From Micromonospora luteifusca (GTDB lineage: Bacteria > Actinomycetota > Actinomycetes > Mycobacteriales > Micromonosporaceae): a stretch of DNA of 64,000 nt. The stretch lies in assembly GCF_016907275.1 (NCBI RefSeq), contig NZ_JAFBBP010000001.1, forward strand, positions 2,594,001 through 2,658,000. The letters run 5' to 3'. Shown here in pieces: positions 8,147 through 17,620 of the stretch (its first letter is position 1; each line of letters opens with the position of its first letter). The position numbers and the translations under genes are program-made. Below the pieces are notes generated by a model. It was not told the origin of the DNA and did not search any database. It was given only the letters and a program-made list of their open reading frames with translations.

Positions 8147-10987
8147 TTAGGCGTGTTCGGTGCGGGTGGCTGGGTGGCGGTCTGGGTCGGCGGGACTGAG
8201 TGCGGCTGGCTCGGGCACGCTGGTGTTGAAGCGGGTCGAATCCGCTGCCAGGTCCGGGTGCTCCACGTCCAGTGCCAGCGCCGCGGCCTCGTCCAACCCC
8301 AACTCGGCACCCTCGCCGTACGCGTCGTCGAAGGCCGCGTCGCCCAGCACCGCGCGCAACTCCGTCTGCTGTTCGGCCCAGTAGCCGCCGTAGATGCCCG
8401 GGGTCGCTCGCATGCTCGCCCGGGTGGCCTGCGCCGCTCCGAACAGGCGAGCGGCGGTCAACCGGTCTCCGCCGATCGCGCAGCGCACCGCGATCGCGTT
8501 CAACGTGTCGCAGGCCCGGCCGTGGTAGCCATGACCCATTCGAGAACGCAGCGCCACCAACAGGTGTTCATGTGCGGCGATCACGTCACCCCGGGCCAGC
8601 GCGACCATCCCGAGCAGCATGTCCACCGAACGCCGACCCCGCTCCACCGGACGGACCGCCTCCACCGGACGGACCGCACCCAGCAGGTCCGCCGCCTCCT
8701 CCAGGGCGCCCCGCCGCCAGAGCAACTCGGCCAGGCTGAACACGGCCAACAGTGCTTCGCCGACCACGTCCTGCCCATGCGCCCAGTCGATGACCTCCCG
8801 GCACACCCGCTCGGCCTCGACGAACTGCCCCATGTCCACCAGCGGCGCGGCCCGTCCGGCGAGCACCCGGGCCAGCAACCCGGCATCACCCGCCTGTCGA
8901 GCGGCCGCCTCGGCCCGCTGGGAGTAGCGCAATTCCTCGGCGAACTCGCCGTCCGCACCGGCGTGCAGAGAATGCATGTGGTAGACCGCCGCCAGCTCCG
9001 CCTCGGGGATCCGCTCACCCGTCTCAGCGAGACGCCCGTACAACCGGAACAGCCACAGCCGCCCCTCCCGGGCCAAGCCCCGCTCAAGCCACCACTGGTC
9101 CAGGCCACCAGCCAGCCCGAGACCGGCGCGGGCGCTGCCGCCGGTGGCGCACCACCGCAGTGCGGCGCGAAGCTCCCCGGCCAGTGGGTCGAGGGCATAC
9201 AGCGACAGCGTCACCGGTCGGCCGTCCTGGCCCAGGTGTGCCCGCTCCACCGCGTGCGCTGACCAGGCCACATGCCGGTCCCGGGCAGCCTGCTCCTCAC
9301 CCGCCTCGACCAATCGCCGCGCCGCGTACGCCCGGATCGGATCGAGCATCCGGTAGGTGCTCCCGGCAGCACGCGGCTCGGCCAACACCATCGACTTGTC
9401 CACCAGCACCGAGAGCGGGTCCAGCGGGTCGTCACCCAGCAGCCACTCCACCGTCGCCAGGTCCACCGGCCCGGCGAAGACGGCCAGCCACCGCAGCAGG
9501 CGAGCCGCCCGAGGTCCGAGCGTCCGGTACGACCAGGTGACGGTGGCCTGCATGGTCAGGTGCCGCTCGGTGGCTGAGCGCTGCACCGCCCTGCTCGCCG
9601 GGGTGGGCGGCGACGTTCCGGCGGCCGCGGCGACCAGGTCCACGGTGTCCTGCTGGTTGCCGGACCACGCCCGCTCCACCGGCGGTGGATCCGGGTCCTC
9701 CCGGCCGGCGTCCAATGTGCCGAGAACATCGTCCAGCCGCTCGGCGAGTTGGCCGACAGAGAGCACCCGCAGGCGGGCGGCGGCCAACTCGATGGCGAGC
9801 GGCAACCCATCCAGCCGCTGCACCACCCGGCGAAGATCGGCCGACTCGGCTGGGTCCGGCTGTCGACCGCCGCGAGCCGCCGTCGTACGGTCCAGCAACA
9901 ACGCCACCGCGTCGCTCTCCACACCGTCCGCCTGCGGGTCGACCGAGAGCGGCGGGATCCGCCACACCACCTCGCCCGGCAGGCTGAACGACTCACGACT
10001 GGTCGCCAGCACCCGCACGCCGCCCCCGCCGGACAGCAACCGCGCGATCACCTCCGCACAGGCGGCCGGTTGGGTGTCGCAGGTGTCGAGGACGACCAGC
10101 ATGCGGCGGCCGGCCGCGTGCTCGACCAGGGTGTCCAGTATCGGCCGGCCCGGCTCGGGTCGCAGGCCGAGCACCGCGGCGATCGCGAACGCCACCAGCC
10201 CCGGGTCGGTCACCGCGGCGATGTCGACGAACCAAACCCCGTCCGGGTACGCCTCGACCACCCCGCTGGCCAACTCCACCGCGAGCCGGGTCTTGCCCGC
10301 GCCGCCCGCGCCCAGCACGGTCACGAGGCGGTGCTGCTCCAGCAACAGCCCCAGCTCGACGCGCTCGGACTGCCGACCAACGAACGAGGTCACCTGGGTC
10401 GGCAGGTTGTGCGCCACCGCGTCGGCGGTGCGGGGTCGGGGGAACTGCCGCTCCAGGCCCGGTGCGACCAGTTGGAAGAGTCGTTCCCGGTCGTCGAAGC
10501 CGCGCAACCGGTGCAGGCCCAGGTCGAGCAGGGACGCGCCGGGTGGCAACGGATCGGCCCGACGGGCGGTGGACGCCGAACAGAGCACCTGCCCGCCATG
10601 CGCCGCGGCGGCCACCCGGGCGGCGCGGTGCACCTCGGGGCTGGCGTAGTCGCCGTCGCGCGGCTCGGCGTAGCCGGTGTGCAGGCCCATCCGCACCCGG
10701 GGCGCGGCTTCGGCGGTGGGCCAGTCGTGGCTGGACAACGCACGCTGGGCGGTCAGGCATGCGGTCAGCGCCGCACCCGCGTCCTCGAAGGCCAGGAAGA
10801 ACGAGTCGCCCTCGGTCAGCAACTCCGCGCCGCCCGTGCTGGCCAGGGTCCGGCGCAGCAGCCGTCGATGCTCCGCGAGCACCGGGCGGTAGTCCGGCCC
10901 GAGCAGCTGAGCCAGCCGGGTCGAGCCCTCGATATCGGTGAACACGAAGGTCACCCAACCGCTCGGAAGCTGAATCCGTGGCGACAT
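8147..10987 (-). CDS. Class III cyclase-like domain fused to NB-ARC ATPase and TPR-like regulator
   Basis: The 946-residue protein has three parts. Residues 10-170 are a class III nucleotide-cyclase domain with both metal Asp (D18 in FTDIEGST, D61 in EGDS). The usual substrate Lys before GDS is Leu, and the Asn of the NxxAR motif is His120, so catalysis may be altered or lost. Residues about 200-480 are an NB-ARC/AAA module with Walker A GAGGAGKT (226-233) and Walker B RMLVVLDTCD. The rest is an alpha-helical TPR-like tail. There is no LuxR DNA-binding domain. Such SWACOS-type proteins are thought to sense signals and oligomerise. I chose the ATG with GGAGG 8 nt upstream rather than an in-frame ATG 20 codons earlier. 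Confidence 0.85.
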   Translation of the reverse strand: MSPRIQLPSGWVTFVFTDIEGSTRLAQLLGPDYRPVLAEHRRLLRRTLASTGGAELLTEGDSFFLAFEDAGAALTACLTAQRALSSHDWPTAEAAPRVRMGLHTGYAEPRDGDYASPEVHRAARVAAAAHGGQVLCSASTARRADPLPPGASLLDLGLHRLRGFDDRERLFQLVAPGLERQFPRPRTADAVAHNLPTQVTSFVGRQSERVELGLLLEQHRLVTVLGAGGAGKTRLAVELASGVVEAYPDGVWFVDIAAVTDPGLVAFAIAAVLGLRPEPGRPILDTLVEHAAGRRMLVVLDTCDTQPAACAEVIARLLSGGGGVRVLATSRESFSLPGEVVWRIPPLSVDPQADGVESDAVALLLDRTTAARGGRQPDPAESADLRRVVQRLDGLPLAIELAAARLRVLSVGQLAERLDDVLGTLDAGREDPDPPPVERAWSGNQQDTVDLVAAAAGTSPPTPASRAVQRSATERHLTMQATVTWSYRTLGPRAARLLRWLAVFAGPVDLATVEWLLGDDPLDPLSVLVDKSMVLAEPRAAGSTYRMLDPIRAYAARRLVEAGEEQAARDRHVAWSAHAVERAHLGQDGRPVTLSLYALDPLAGELRAALRWCATGGSARAGLGLAGGLDQWWLERGLAREGRLWLFRLYGRLAETGERIPEAELAAVYHMHSLHAGADGEFAEELRYSQRAEAAARQAGDAGLLARVLAGRAAPLVDMGQFVEAERVCREVIDWAHGQDVVGEALLAVFSLAELLWRRGALEEAADLLGAVRPVEAVRPVERGRRSVDMLLGMVALARGDVIAAHEHLLVALRSRMGHGYHGRACDTLNAIAVRCAIGGDRLTAARLFGAAQATRASMRATPGIYGGYWAEQQTELRAVLGDAAFDDAYGEGAELGLDEAAALALDVEHPDLAADSTRFNTSVPEPAALSPADPDRHPATRTEHA

Positions 10988-11139
10988 GCGTGGAACCTCC
11001 GCCCGTGACGTCGGGTTCATGCTGCCTGAGTCCGGGGGGTCACACATCGTGAGAACGGCCGGGCAGGTCCCGCCTCAAGGTGCCACTCGGACCCGCTCCC
11101 GGCAAGACCAGCCCACCAGGTGGCTGCGAACTGGCCCGA

Positions 11140-11355
11140 TCAACAGCCGCAGGCGCCGCCGCAGCACCCGCCACCGGTGGACGCCGGGGCACCACCGGCG
11201 GCACCAGCCCGGCCGGTGACCGCGATCGCGGAGAGCAGCTTGACCGTGTCGGCGTGGCCCTGCGGGCAGGTGGCCGGGTCAGCGGCCGCAGCCATCGAAC
11301 GGTTGACCTCGAAGGTGTCGCCGCAGGCGCGGCAGCGGAACTCGTACCGGGGCAT
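11140..11355 (-). CDS. FmdB-family zinc-ribbon protein
   Basis: This 71-residue gene starts MPRYEFRCRACGDTFEV and has the CxxC...CPxGH zinc-ribbon pattern of the FmdB/putative regulatory protein family, ending in a Gly/Cys-rich tail (GGGCCGGACGC). The function is unknown; members are small, conserved and often lie near large-conductance channel or transport genes. It lies between two larger genes and diverges from the transglycosylase gene, whose start is about 40 bp away. The ribosome site is weak. Confidence 0.8.
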   Translation of the reverse strand: MPRYEFRCRACGDTFEVNRSMAAAADPATCPQGHADTVKLLSAIAVTGRAGAAGGAPASTGGGCCGGACGC

Positions 11356-11392
11356 GGCACCCAGGGTACGTGGATCTGACGTTCGGCGGAGT

Positions 11393-13030
11393 ATGGGTGA
11401 TACTCGACGGGTGGTGGACGGCGAGGACGACACGCGTGTGCAACCGTTACGACCGGCCGCGCCGCTGGACGGGCCACTGGAGGGCTCGGGAGCCGCGCCC
11501 GATCCGGTGCGCGCGGTGCCCCGCCCCCGCCGGCCCTGGTTGAGCGGCCGGTCCGGGGGTGCGTCGACCACACCTGCCGCCCCGTCCAGCCCTACCGATG
11601 CCGCCGGATCCGGCCCGGATGCGAGCGTCACCGCTCCCGCCGCGAAGGGCCCAGCCGAACCCGACCCGATCGCCGACACGAAGGCCGAAGGCGCAAAGCC
11701 CGAGAGCGCGAAGACCGAAGGCGCGAAGACCGAGAGCCCGAAGGCCGAAGACCCGAAGGCCAAGAGCCCGAAGGCCGAAGACCCGAAGGGCAAGAGCCCG
11801 AACAACGAAGGCCCCAAGGTCGAGAGCGCGAACACCGAGAGCCCGAGCACCGGCAGCGCGAAGCCCGGAGGTGCGACGGCCGAGAGCGCCATCGCCGGAA
11901 TCGCGAAGACTGACGGCGGCGGTGCCGGTGCTCCGGCCGCGCCGAAGTCTGCCGCCGGGTCGAGCGCAGGCGCGCCGGCTGGCGATGCGAAGACCGTGGT
12001 CGGCGCGGCAGGCCTGGCGAAAACCAGTGTGGACGAGGTGCCCGTCGTGCCGGCGTCCGCACCCACCCGGCGCCGGCGGGTGCCGTTCGCGCACGCGGTA
12101 CGGCTGCCGCCGCGCCAGGCGGCAGCCTCCGCCGCCCGTGCGACCCGTGCCTGGGCTCGCCGGCCGAGTGGTCGGCTCACCCTGCCCGGCCTCTTCCTGC
12201 TGGCGCTGGTGGCCGCGACCGCTGCGGCGGGCGCGCTGCTCGTGCCGGCCACGATCCGCGCACCCCGTCCGGTCGCGGACGACTCCTCTGCCGGGCCGAC
12301 CGTAGCCGCACCGCCGGGGGTGCCGTCCGGGCCGGTCCCGACCGGCCCGCTACCCAGCGGCGGGCTACCCAGCGGGCTGCCCAGCGGGCTGCCCAGCGGG
12401 CTGCCCAGCGGCGGGCTGCCGACCGGGCAGCCCACCATCGGGCAGGTGACCGGAGTCCGACCCTCGGACGCCCTGGCCGGCTGGGCTCAGCAGGTCGGCA
12501 CCAAGGTGGGCATCCCGGCCGTCGCCATGCAGGCGTACGGGTACGCCGAGTTGATGCTCAACCAGACCAACCGCAGCTGTGCGCTGAGCTGGACCACGCT
12601 CGCCGCGATCGGCCAGGTCGAATCGGGGCACGGCTCGGCCAACCAAGCACGGCTCGGGCAGGACGGCAAGGCGCTGCCGAAGATCATCGGGCTGCCGCTG
12701 GACGGCAAGGACGGGCGGATGCGGATCATCGACACCGACCGCGGGCAGCTCGACGAGGACACGACCCTCGACCGGGCGATCGGGCCGATGCAGTTCATCC
12801 CGAGCACCTGGCTGGAGATCGGCGCGGACGCGGACAACGACGGGGTCAAGGACCCGCACGACCTGGACGACGCCGCCCTGGCGGCGGGGAACTACCTCTG
12901 CAAGGGCGGCCGCAACCTGAGCATCCCGACCGACTGGTGGAACGCGATCTTGTCCTACAACGACGTGCGGCGGTACGCCCAGGACGTCTACGACACCGCG
13001 AACCGGTACGGACGGGCCAGTCGCCCGTGA
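11393..13030 (+). CDS. Membrane-anchored lytic murein transglycosylase
   Basis: Counted from ATG 11393, the 545-residue protein has a cytoplasmic tail with many KxExPKAE/SAKTEG-type repeats, one transmembrane helix (about residues 262-288, LFLLALVAATAAAGALLVPA) and an extracellular Pro/Ser/Gly linker with repeated GLPS units. The C-terminal MltB/SLT domain carries the likely catalytic Glu410 (IGQVESGHGS), GPMQFIPSTW and ILSYND motifs. It should cleave glycan strands of peptidoglycan. An alternative GTG start at 11438 has GAGGA 10 nt upstream. The charged tail is far longer than usual and low in complexity; its role may be anchoring or partner binding (inference). Confidence 0.85.
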   Translation: MGDTRRVVDGEDDTRVQPLRPAAPLDGPLEGSGAAPDPVRAVPRPRRPWLSGRSGGASTTPAAPSSPTDAAGSGPDASVTAPAAKGPAEPDPIADTKAEGAKPESAKTEGAKTESPKAEDPKAKSPKAEDPKGKSPNNEGPKVESANTESPSTGSAKPGGATAESAIAGIAKTDGGGAGAPAAPKSAAGSSAGAPAGDAKTVVGAAGLAKTSVDEVPVVPASAPTRRRRVPFAHAVRLPPRQAAASAARATRAWARRPSGRLTLPGLFLLALVAATAAAGALLVPATIRAPRPVADDSSAGPTVAAPPGVPSGPVPTGPLPSGGLPSGLPSGLPSGLPSGGLPTGQPTIGQVTGVRPSDALAGWAQQVGTKVGIPAVAMQAYGYAELMLNQTNRSCALSWTTLAAIGQVESGHGSANQARLGQDGKALPKIIGLPLDGKDGRMRIIDTDRGQLDEDTTLDRAIGPMQFIPSTWLEIGADADNDGVKDPHDLDDAALAAGNYLCKGGRNLSIPTDWWNAILSYNDVRRYAQDVYDTANRYGRASRP

Positions 13031-13099
13031 CGTGATCGTCTCGATACGTTGGAGAACTAGACACTTCCCCCGGGCACCTGTTAGCGGCAAGCTAGACGG

Positions 13100-14119
13100 G
13101 TGATGGTGCGCGAGTGGGACCCGAGGACCGCGTCGTCCGCCGAGATCGCGTCGCTGCTGGCCACGCTGAACGCGGTCCTGGCGACCGATCTGCCGCACGA
13201 CCCGCCGTGGCGGGAGACCTCGCTGCGGGAATACCTCGCCGAGGTGATGCCCGGCGAGCGGCGGATCTCCTGGATTGCGCAGGCCGACCCGACCGACCCC
13301 GATCATCCGGGCGCGGTGCTCGGCCAGGTCCATGTGCTGCTCCTCGGTGACATCGGCGTGCTCGAGGTGTTGGTGCACCCGTCCGTGCGGCGCAGCCACC
13401 TCGGCCGGGACCTGGTGTTGCGCGCCGCCCGCCGGGTCTACCAGGAGGGCTTCCGGTCGATCGGGGTCGAGGTGGTCGGCGACACGCCCGCAGTCGGGTT
13501 CTACGAGTCGCTCGGCTTCGCCCGGGAGTACGTGGAGACGCGCAGCGTGCTCGACCTGACCACGGTCGACTGGGCCGAGCTGGCGCAGATGGCCACCGGC
13601 GTCGCGGCGGGCTACCACCTGGAGTTCTTCCCTGGTGGGCCACCGGATGACCTGATCGAGGCGTACGCGCGGGCGAAGGCCGAGGTGCGCGACGTCGACG
13701 ACGGCGAGCTGCGCCCGAGCTCCTACGACCCGGAGCGGCTGCGCGACAGCCTCGACACCCTGCACCGGCGGGGCATGAAACCGTACATCGTGCTCGCCCG
13801 GCACGAGCAGAGCGGCGAGGTGGCCGGCCTGACCGAGGTGGTGGTCCCAGCGCAGCACCCGACCCGCGCCGACCAGTACGACACGATCGTCGCGCAGGAC
13901 CATCGGGGCTACGGCATCGATCGGGCGATCAAGGCTCGGATGCTGCTGGAGCTGCGCTCCTCCGAGCCGGAGCTGATCGAGGTGCAGACCTGGAACGCGC
14001 AGGCCAACGAGGCGATGCTGAAGGTCAACGCCGAGCTGGGTTACCGGCCCGACCGGGACTGGTGCGAATACAGCGTCGATGTCGCCGAGCTGGTGCACCG
14101 CCTCGACCCGCCCCGCTGA
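13100..14119 (+). CDS. Protein with two tandem GNAT acetyltransferase domains
   Basis: The 339-residue protein has an N-terminal GNAT domain (VLEVLVHPSVRRSHLGRDLV is the acetyl-CoA pyrophosphate loop region, residues about 90-110) and a second one (IVAQDHRGYGIDRAIKARM, about residues 258-276). The tandem layout resembles mycothiol synthase and related actinobacterial proteins, but mshD itself is not claimed. Three start codons are possible at 13100, 13103 and 13106; TAGACG lies 7 nt before the last, which would suit a leaderless transcript. The acceptor substrate is unknown. Confidence 0.8.
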   Translation: MMVREWDPRTASSAEIASLLATLNAVLATDLPHDPPWRETSLREYLAEVMPGERRISWIAQADPTDPDHPGAVLGQVHVLLLGDIGVLEVLVHPSVRRSHLGRDLVLRAARRVYQEGFRSIGVEVVGDTPAVGFYESLGFAREYVETRSVLDLTTVDWAELAQMATGVAAGYHLEFFPGGPPDDLIEAYARAKAEVRDVDDGELRPSSYDPERLRDSLDTLHRRGMKPYIVLARHEQSGEVAGLTEVVVPAQHPTRADQYDTIVAQDHRGYGIDRAIKARMLLELRSSEPELIEVQTWNAQANEAMLKVNAELGYRPDRDWCEYSVDVAELVHRLDPPR

Positions 14120-14132
14120 GGGAATTCACGGA

Positions 14133-14163
14133 ACTGTCCACTTGGGGATGGACGGTGGACAGT
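14133..14163. promoter_or_regulatory. Inverted repeat upstream of the ExeM-type nuclease gene
   Basis: ACTGTCCAC and its perfect complement GTGGACAGT flank 13 nt, 50 bp upstream of the nuclease start and 14 bp after the GNAT stop. It may be a terminator for the GNAT gene or an operator for the nuclease. Confidence 0.4.
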
Positions 14164-14212
14164 CGCGCACCTTAACGTGCGTTGACTCCTATCCACCCAT
14201 CGTGGAGGCCCT

Positions 14213-17200
14213 ATGCGCCCGCGCCGCTCAATCGCCGCGCTCGCGACCGCCACCGCCGCCGTGACCATCACGGCACTCGGCGTCGCACCCACCGCGGCCA
14301 GCGCCGCGCCCACCGACCTGTTCATCTCGGAGTACGTCGAAGGTTCGTCGAACAACAAGGCGATCGAGCTGTTCAACGGCACCGGTGCCCCGGTCGACCT
14401 GAGCGCCGGTGGCTATCAACTCCAGCTCTACTTCAACGGCTCCACCACGGCCACCACGATCGCGTTGACCGGGAGCGTGGCCGCGGGTGACGCGTTCGTG
14501 TTCGCCAGTGCCTCGGCCGGGGCCGCCATCCTCGCCCAGGCCGACCAGACCACCGGGGCGAGCCTGTTCAACGGTGACGACGCGATCGTGTTGCGCCGGG
14601 GCACCACCGTGCTCGACTCGATCGGACAGGTGGGCGTCGATCCGGGCAGCGAGTGGGGGGCGGGCGCCACCAGCACCGCGGACAACACCCTGCGCCGGCT
14701 GTCGACTGTCACCGCTGGCGACACCGATCCGGCCGACGCGTTCGACCCCGCCGCGCAGTGGGCCGGCTTCCCGGTCGACACCTTCGACGGCCTCGGGACG
14801 CACACCGTGGACGGCGGCGGCCCGGTCGACGCGCCGGCCACGCTGACCTGTGGTGGCCCGCTGGTCACCACGGCGGGCACGGCCGCGAGCCGGGAGGTCA
14901 CCGCCACCGACCCCGATGACACGATCGTCGACCTGGCGGTGACCACGGTCAGCCCGGCCCCGGCCACCGGCGCGATCACCCGCACCGCGTTCACCCCCGC
15001 CGAGGGCGTCGGCGGCACCGCCCACGCCACGGTCGGCGCGAGCGCCGACCTCGCCGCCGGGGCCTACACCGTCGCCCTGACCGCGACCGACGCGGGCGGT
15101 GGCACCGCCACCTGCACGCTGGTCGTGCAGGTGACCCGGGAGTTGACCGTCGGCGAGGTGCAGGGCCCGACCACCGACGCGGAGTCCGGTCCAACCGACC
15201 GGTCGCCGCTCGCACCGGCGAGCGGCAACGGCACGAGCAGCATCCTGTACGACGTACGCGGGGTGATCACCCAGTTGACCCTGGCCCGCACCTCGGCCGG
15301 GGCGGAGCAGCACGGCTTCTTCCTGCAGAGCCGGACCGGCGACACCGACGGCGACCCGACCAGTTCCGACGGCATCTTCGTGTTCATGGGCACGTTCACG
15401 TCGCTGATCGGCGGCTACGTCCCGACGGTGGGCGACGAGGTCGTGCTCCGGGCCCGGGTGTCCGAATACTTCAACTTCACCCAACTCTCCGGCGCGTCGC
15501 TGGTCCGCCGGATCGGCGGCGGCCTGGCCATGGACACCGCGGTCGCGGTCACCGACGCGGTACCACCGGCCGAGTTCACCGACGCGCAGCGTTTCTGGGA
15601 GCGGCACGAGGGCAGCCGGATGCGGGTACGCGCAGGCAGCGGCGCGGTGAGCGGACGGGACGTCTTCTCCTCCACCGCCGACGCCGAGCTGTGGGTGGTC
15701 GACCGGGACGACCCGCTGTTGGACCGCACCGACCCGTACGCCCGTCGGGTCTTCCGGGACTCGCACCCGCTGGACAACGACCCGACCCGCCGCTTCGACG
15801 ACGGCAACGGTCAGCGGGTGCTGCTCGGCAGCATGGGCGTGAAGGCCACCGCCGGGGACAGCACCGCGCTGCTCCCGCCGGCGCACACCTTCGACACGTT
15901 ACGCGCGGACGCGGCCGGCGCGGTCTACTACTCGTTCGAGAAGTACGGCGTCCAGGTCGAGCGGGCGGAGTTCGCCGCCGGGGCCGACCCGTCGAAGAAC
16001 AACCCGCCCAAGCCGGCCGACCGGTCGCAGGAGGTGGCCGTGGCCACCTACAACGTGGAGAACCTGTACGACTACCGGGACGACCCGTTCGACGGCTGTG
16101 ACTTCGCCGGTAACACCGGCTGCCCGGGTGTCGACCCCCCGTTCGACTACGTGCCGGGCAGCGAGGCGGACTACCGCGAGCAGTTGGCAGCGCTCGCCGA
16201 CCAGATCGTCTCCGACCTGCACGCACCGGACCTGATCCTGGTGCAGGAGGCCGAGGACCAGGACATCTGCACGGTCTCGGGGGCAGCGCTGAGCTGCGGC
16301 GACACCAACAACGCCGATGGCGCTCCGGACAGCATCCAGGAGTTGGCGCTCACGGTGGCGGCGGCCGGCGGGCCCGCGTACGCCGCCGCCTATGACCGGA
16401 CCGGCGCGGACGCCCGCGGTATCACCGCCGCCTTCCTGTACCGCACGGACCGGTTGTCGTTGGCGGCCGCGACGGCGAACGACCCGCTGCTCGGCTCGGC
16501 ACCGACCGTTCAGTACCGCGCAGCGGGGCTGCCGGCCAACTCCGACGTGCAGAACCCGAAGGCGCTCAACGCGGTGCTGCCGTCGGACGTGGACACCTCG
16601 ACCGGTCGCGACGGTAACAACGTCTTCACCCGCGCTCCCCAGTTGGGCAAGTTCAGCGTGGCCGCGTCACCCGGTTCGACCGAGCGGTTCACCCTGTACG
16701 CGCTCAGCAACCACTACTCCTCCGGCCCCGACAGCCGGATCGGGCAGCGGCGGGAGCAGGCACGTTACGGCGCGGCGATCGTCACCGCGATCGAGGCGGC
16801 CGACCAGAGCGCCCGGGTGGTCTACGGCGGGGACCTGAACGTCTTCCCCCGCCCGGACGATCCCATCGCCACCGGCGACCAGCCGACACCGTCGGACCAA
16901 CTCGCACCGCTCTACGAGGCGGGGCTGCACAATCTGTGGGACAACCTCGTCGCCGACGTGCCGGCGTCCGCCTACTCGTACAGCTTCGAGGGTCAGGCGC
17001 AGACACTCGACCACCTGTTCGTCAACGACGCGTTCTACGGCGACCTGGTGCAGGTCCGGGCGGCGCACATCAACGCCGACTGGTCGGCGGAGTTCACCGG
17101 CGACGGGTCGCGCGGTTCCAGCGACCACGACCCGCAGGTGGCGAGGTTCCGGTCCCGGGCTTCGCTGACCGTCGCCGACACGACGGTGGTCGAGGGCGAC

Positions 17201-17491
17201 AAGGGCAACCGGCAGCTCACCTTCACCGCCACCGTGTCCCGGCCGTTGTCCCAGCCGGTGCTGCTCTGCGCCGCCACCGTCGGCCTCACGGCGCAGGGCG
17301 GCTCGGACTTCGACCCGTACGCCGGTTGCAAGGTGTTGGCCGCCGGGCAGACGTCGGTCGCCTTCCCGGTGACCGTGCGTGGTGACCGGAAGCGGGAGTC
17401 GGACGAGAAGCTGACCCTGCTCGTGGCGGGCGTGCCCGGCCTACGACTGGCCGACCCGCTGGCGACGGGCACCATCGCCAACGACGACTGA
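14213..17491 (+). CDS. Large secreted ExeM/NucH-type endonuclease
   Basis: The 1092-residue precursor has a signal peptide (about 1-32, ending TAASAA). Domains in order are a lamin-tail-like domain (about 35-200, LFISEYVEGSSNNKAIELFN), an Ig-like domain (about 205-310), an OB-like region, an endonuclease/exonuclease/phosphatase domain (about 605-975; NVENLYDY, ILVQEAED, GGDLNVFPRPDD and SSDHDPQVARF carry the metal and catalytic residues) and a Calx-beta domain (about 980-1090). ExeM/NucH enzymes degrade extracellular DNA, often for phosphate or biofilm turnover. There is no cell-wall sorting signal, so it is likely released. GGAGG lies 5 nt before the ATG. The DNA substrate is inferred from family. 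Confidence 0.9.
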   Translation: MRPRRSIAALATATAAVTITALGVAPTAASAAPTDLFISEYVEGSSNNKAIELFNGTGAPVDLSAGGYQLQLYFNGSTTATTIALTGSVAAGDAFVFASASAGAAILAQADQTTGASLFNGDDAIVLRRGTTVLDSIGQVGVDPGSEWGAGATSTADNTLRRLSTVTAGDTDPADAFDPAAQWAGFPVDTFDGLGTHTVDGGGPVDAPATLTCGGPLVTTAGTAASREVTATDPDDTIVDLAVTTVSPAPATGAITRTAFTPAEGVGGTAHATVGASADLAAGAYTVALTATDAGGGTATCTLVVQVTRELTVGEVQGPTTDAESGPTDRSPLAPASGNGTSSILYDVRGVITQLTLARTSAGAEQHGFFLQSRTGDTDGDPTSSDGIFVFMGTFTSLIGGYVPTVGDEVVLRARVSEYFNFTQLSGASLVRRIGGGLAMDTAVAVTDAVPPAEFTDAQRFWERHEGSRMRVRAGSGAVSGRDVFSSTADAELWVVDRDDPLLDRTDPYARRVFRDSHPLDNDPTRRFDDGNGQRVLLGSMGVKATAGDSTALLPPAHTFDTLRADAAGAVYYSFEKYGVQVERAEFAAGADPSKNNPPKPADRSQEVAVATYNVENLYDYRDDPFDGCDFAGNTGCPGVDPPFDYVPGSEADYREQLAALADQIVSDLHAPDLILVQEAEDQDICTVSGAALSCGDTNNADGAPDSIQELALTVAAAGGPAYAAAYDRTGADARGITAAFLYRTDRLSLAAATANDPLLGSAPTVQYRAAGLPANSDVQNPKALNAVLPSDVDTSTGRDGNNVFTRAPQLGKFSVAASPGSTERFTLYALSNHYSSGPDSRIGQRREQARYGAAIVTAIEAADQSARVVYGGDLNVFPRPDDPIATGDQPTPSDQLAPLYEAGLHNLWDNLVADVPASAYSYSFEGQAQTLDHLFVNDAFYGDLVQVRAAHINADWSAEFTGDGSRGSSDHDPQVARFRSRASLTVADTTVVEGDKGNRQLTFTATVSRPLSQPVLLCAATVGLTAQGGSDFDPYAGCKVLAAGQTSVAFPVTVRGDRKRESDEKLTLLVAGVPGLRLADPLATGTIANDD

Positions 17492-17507
17492 GGTCCGCCC
17501 TTTGCAT

Positions 17508-17579
17508 GATCGCGCTCGACCCAGGATGTAGTGGCCTCCGGTGACCAGGAGGCCACTACATCCTTGTTTCAGCACGATC
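17508..17579. repeat. GATC-capped 72-nt hairpin (AGTAGTGGCC type), copy 1
   Basis: A perfect 17-bp stem (AGGATGTAGTGGCCTCC and complement, 17523-17539 and 17548-17564) with an 8-nt loop is flanked by imperfectly paired arms ending in GATC. It fills the gap between convergent ExeM and hemB. A second 72-nt copy of the same design is at 54963-55034. It probably terminates both genes. Confidence 0.85.
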
Positions 17580-17620
17580 TTGCTGAGGAGGCTCGACCCG
17601 CTCGGGCGCGGCCGCGCAGG

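Noticed and set aside
10988..11047. N-terminal extension of the cyclase-like protein by 20 codons
   Set aside because: GGAGG is placed for the inner ATG at 10987 and the extension lacks domain similarity.
12365..14098. 577-codon minus-strand frame opposite the transglycosylase and GNAT genes
   Set aside because: Composition is the His/Arg/Gly-rich mirror of the real plus-strand genes; no motif or start signal.
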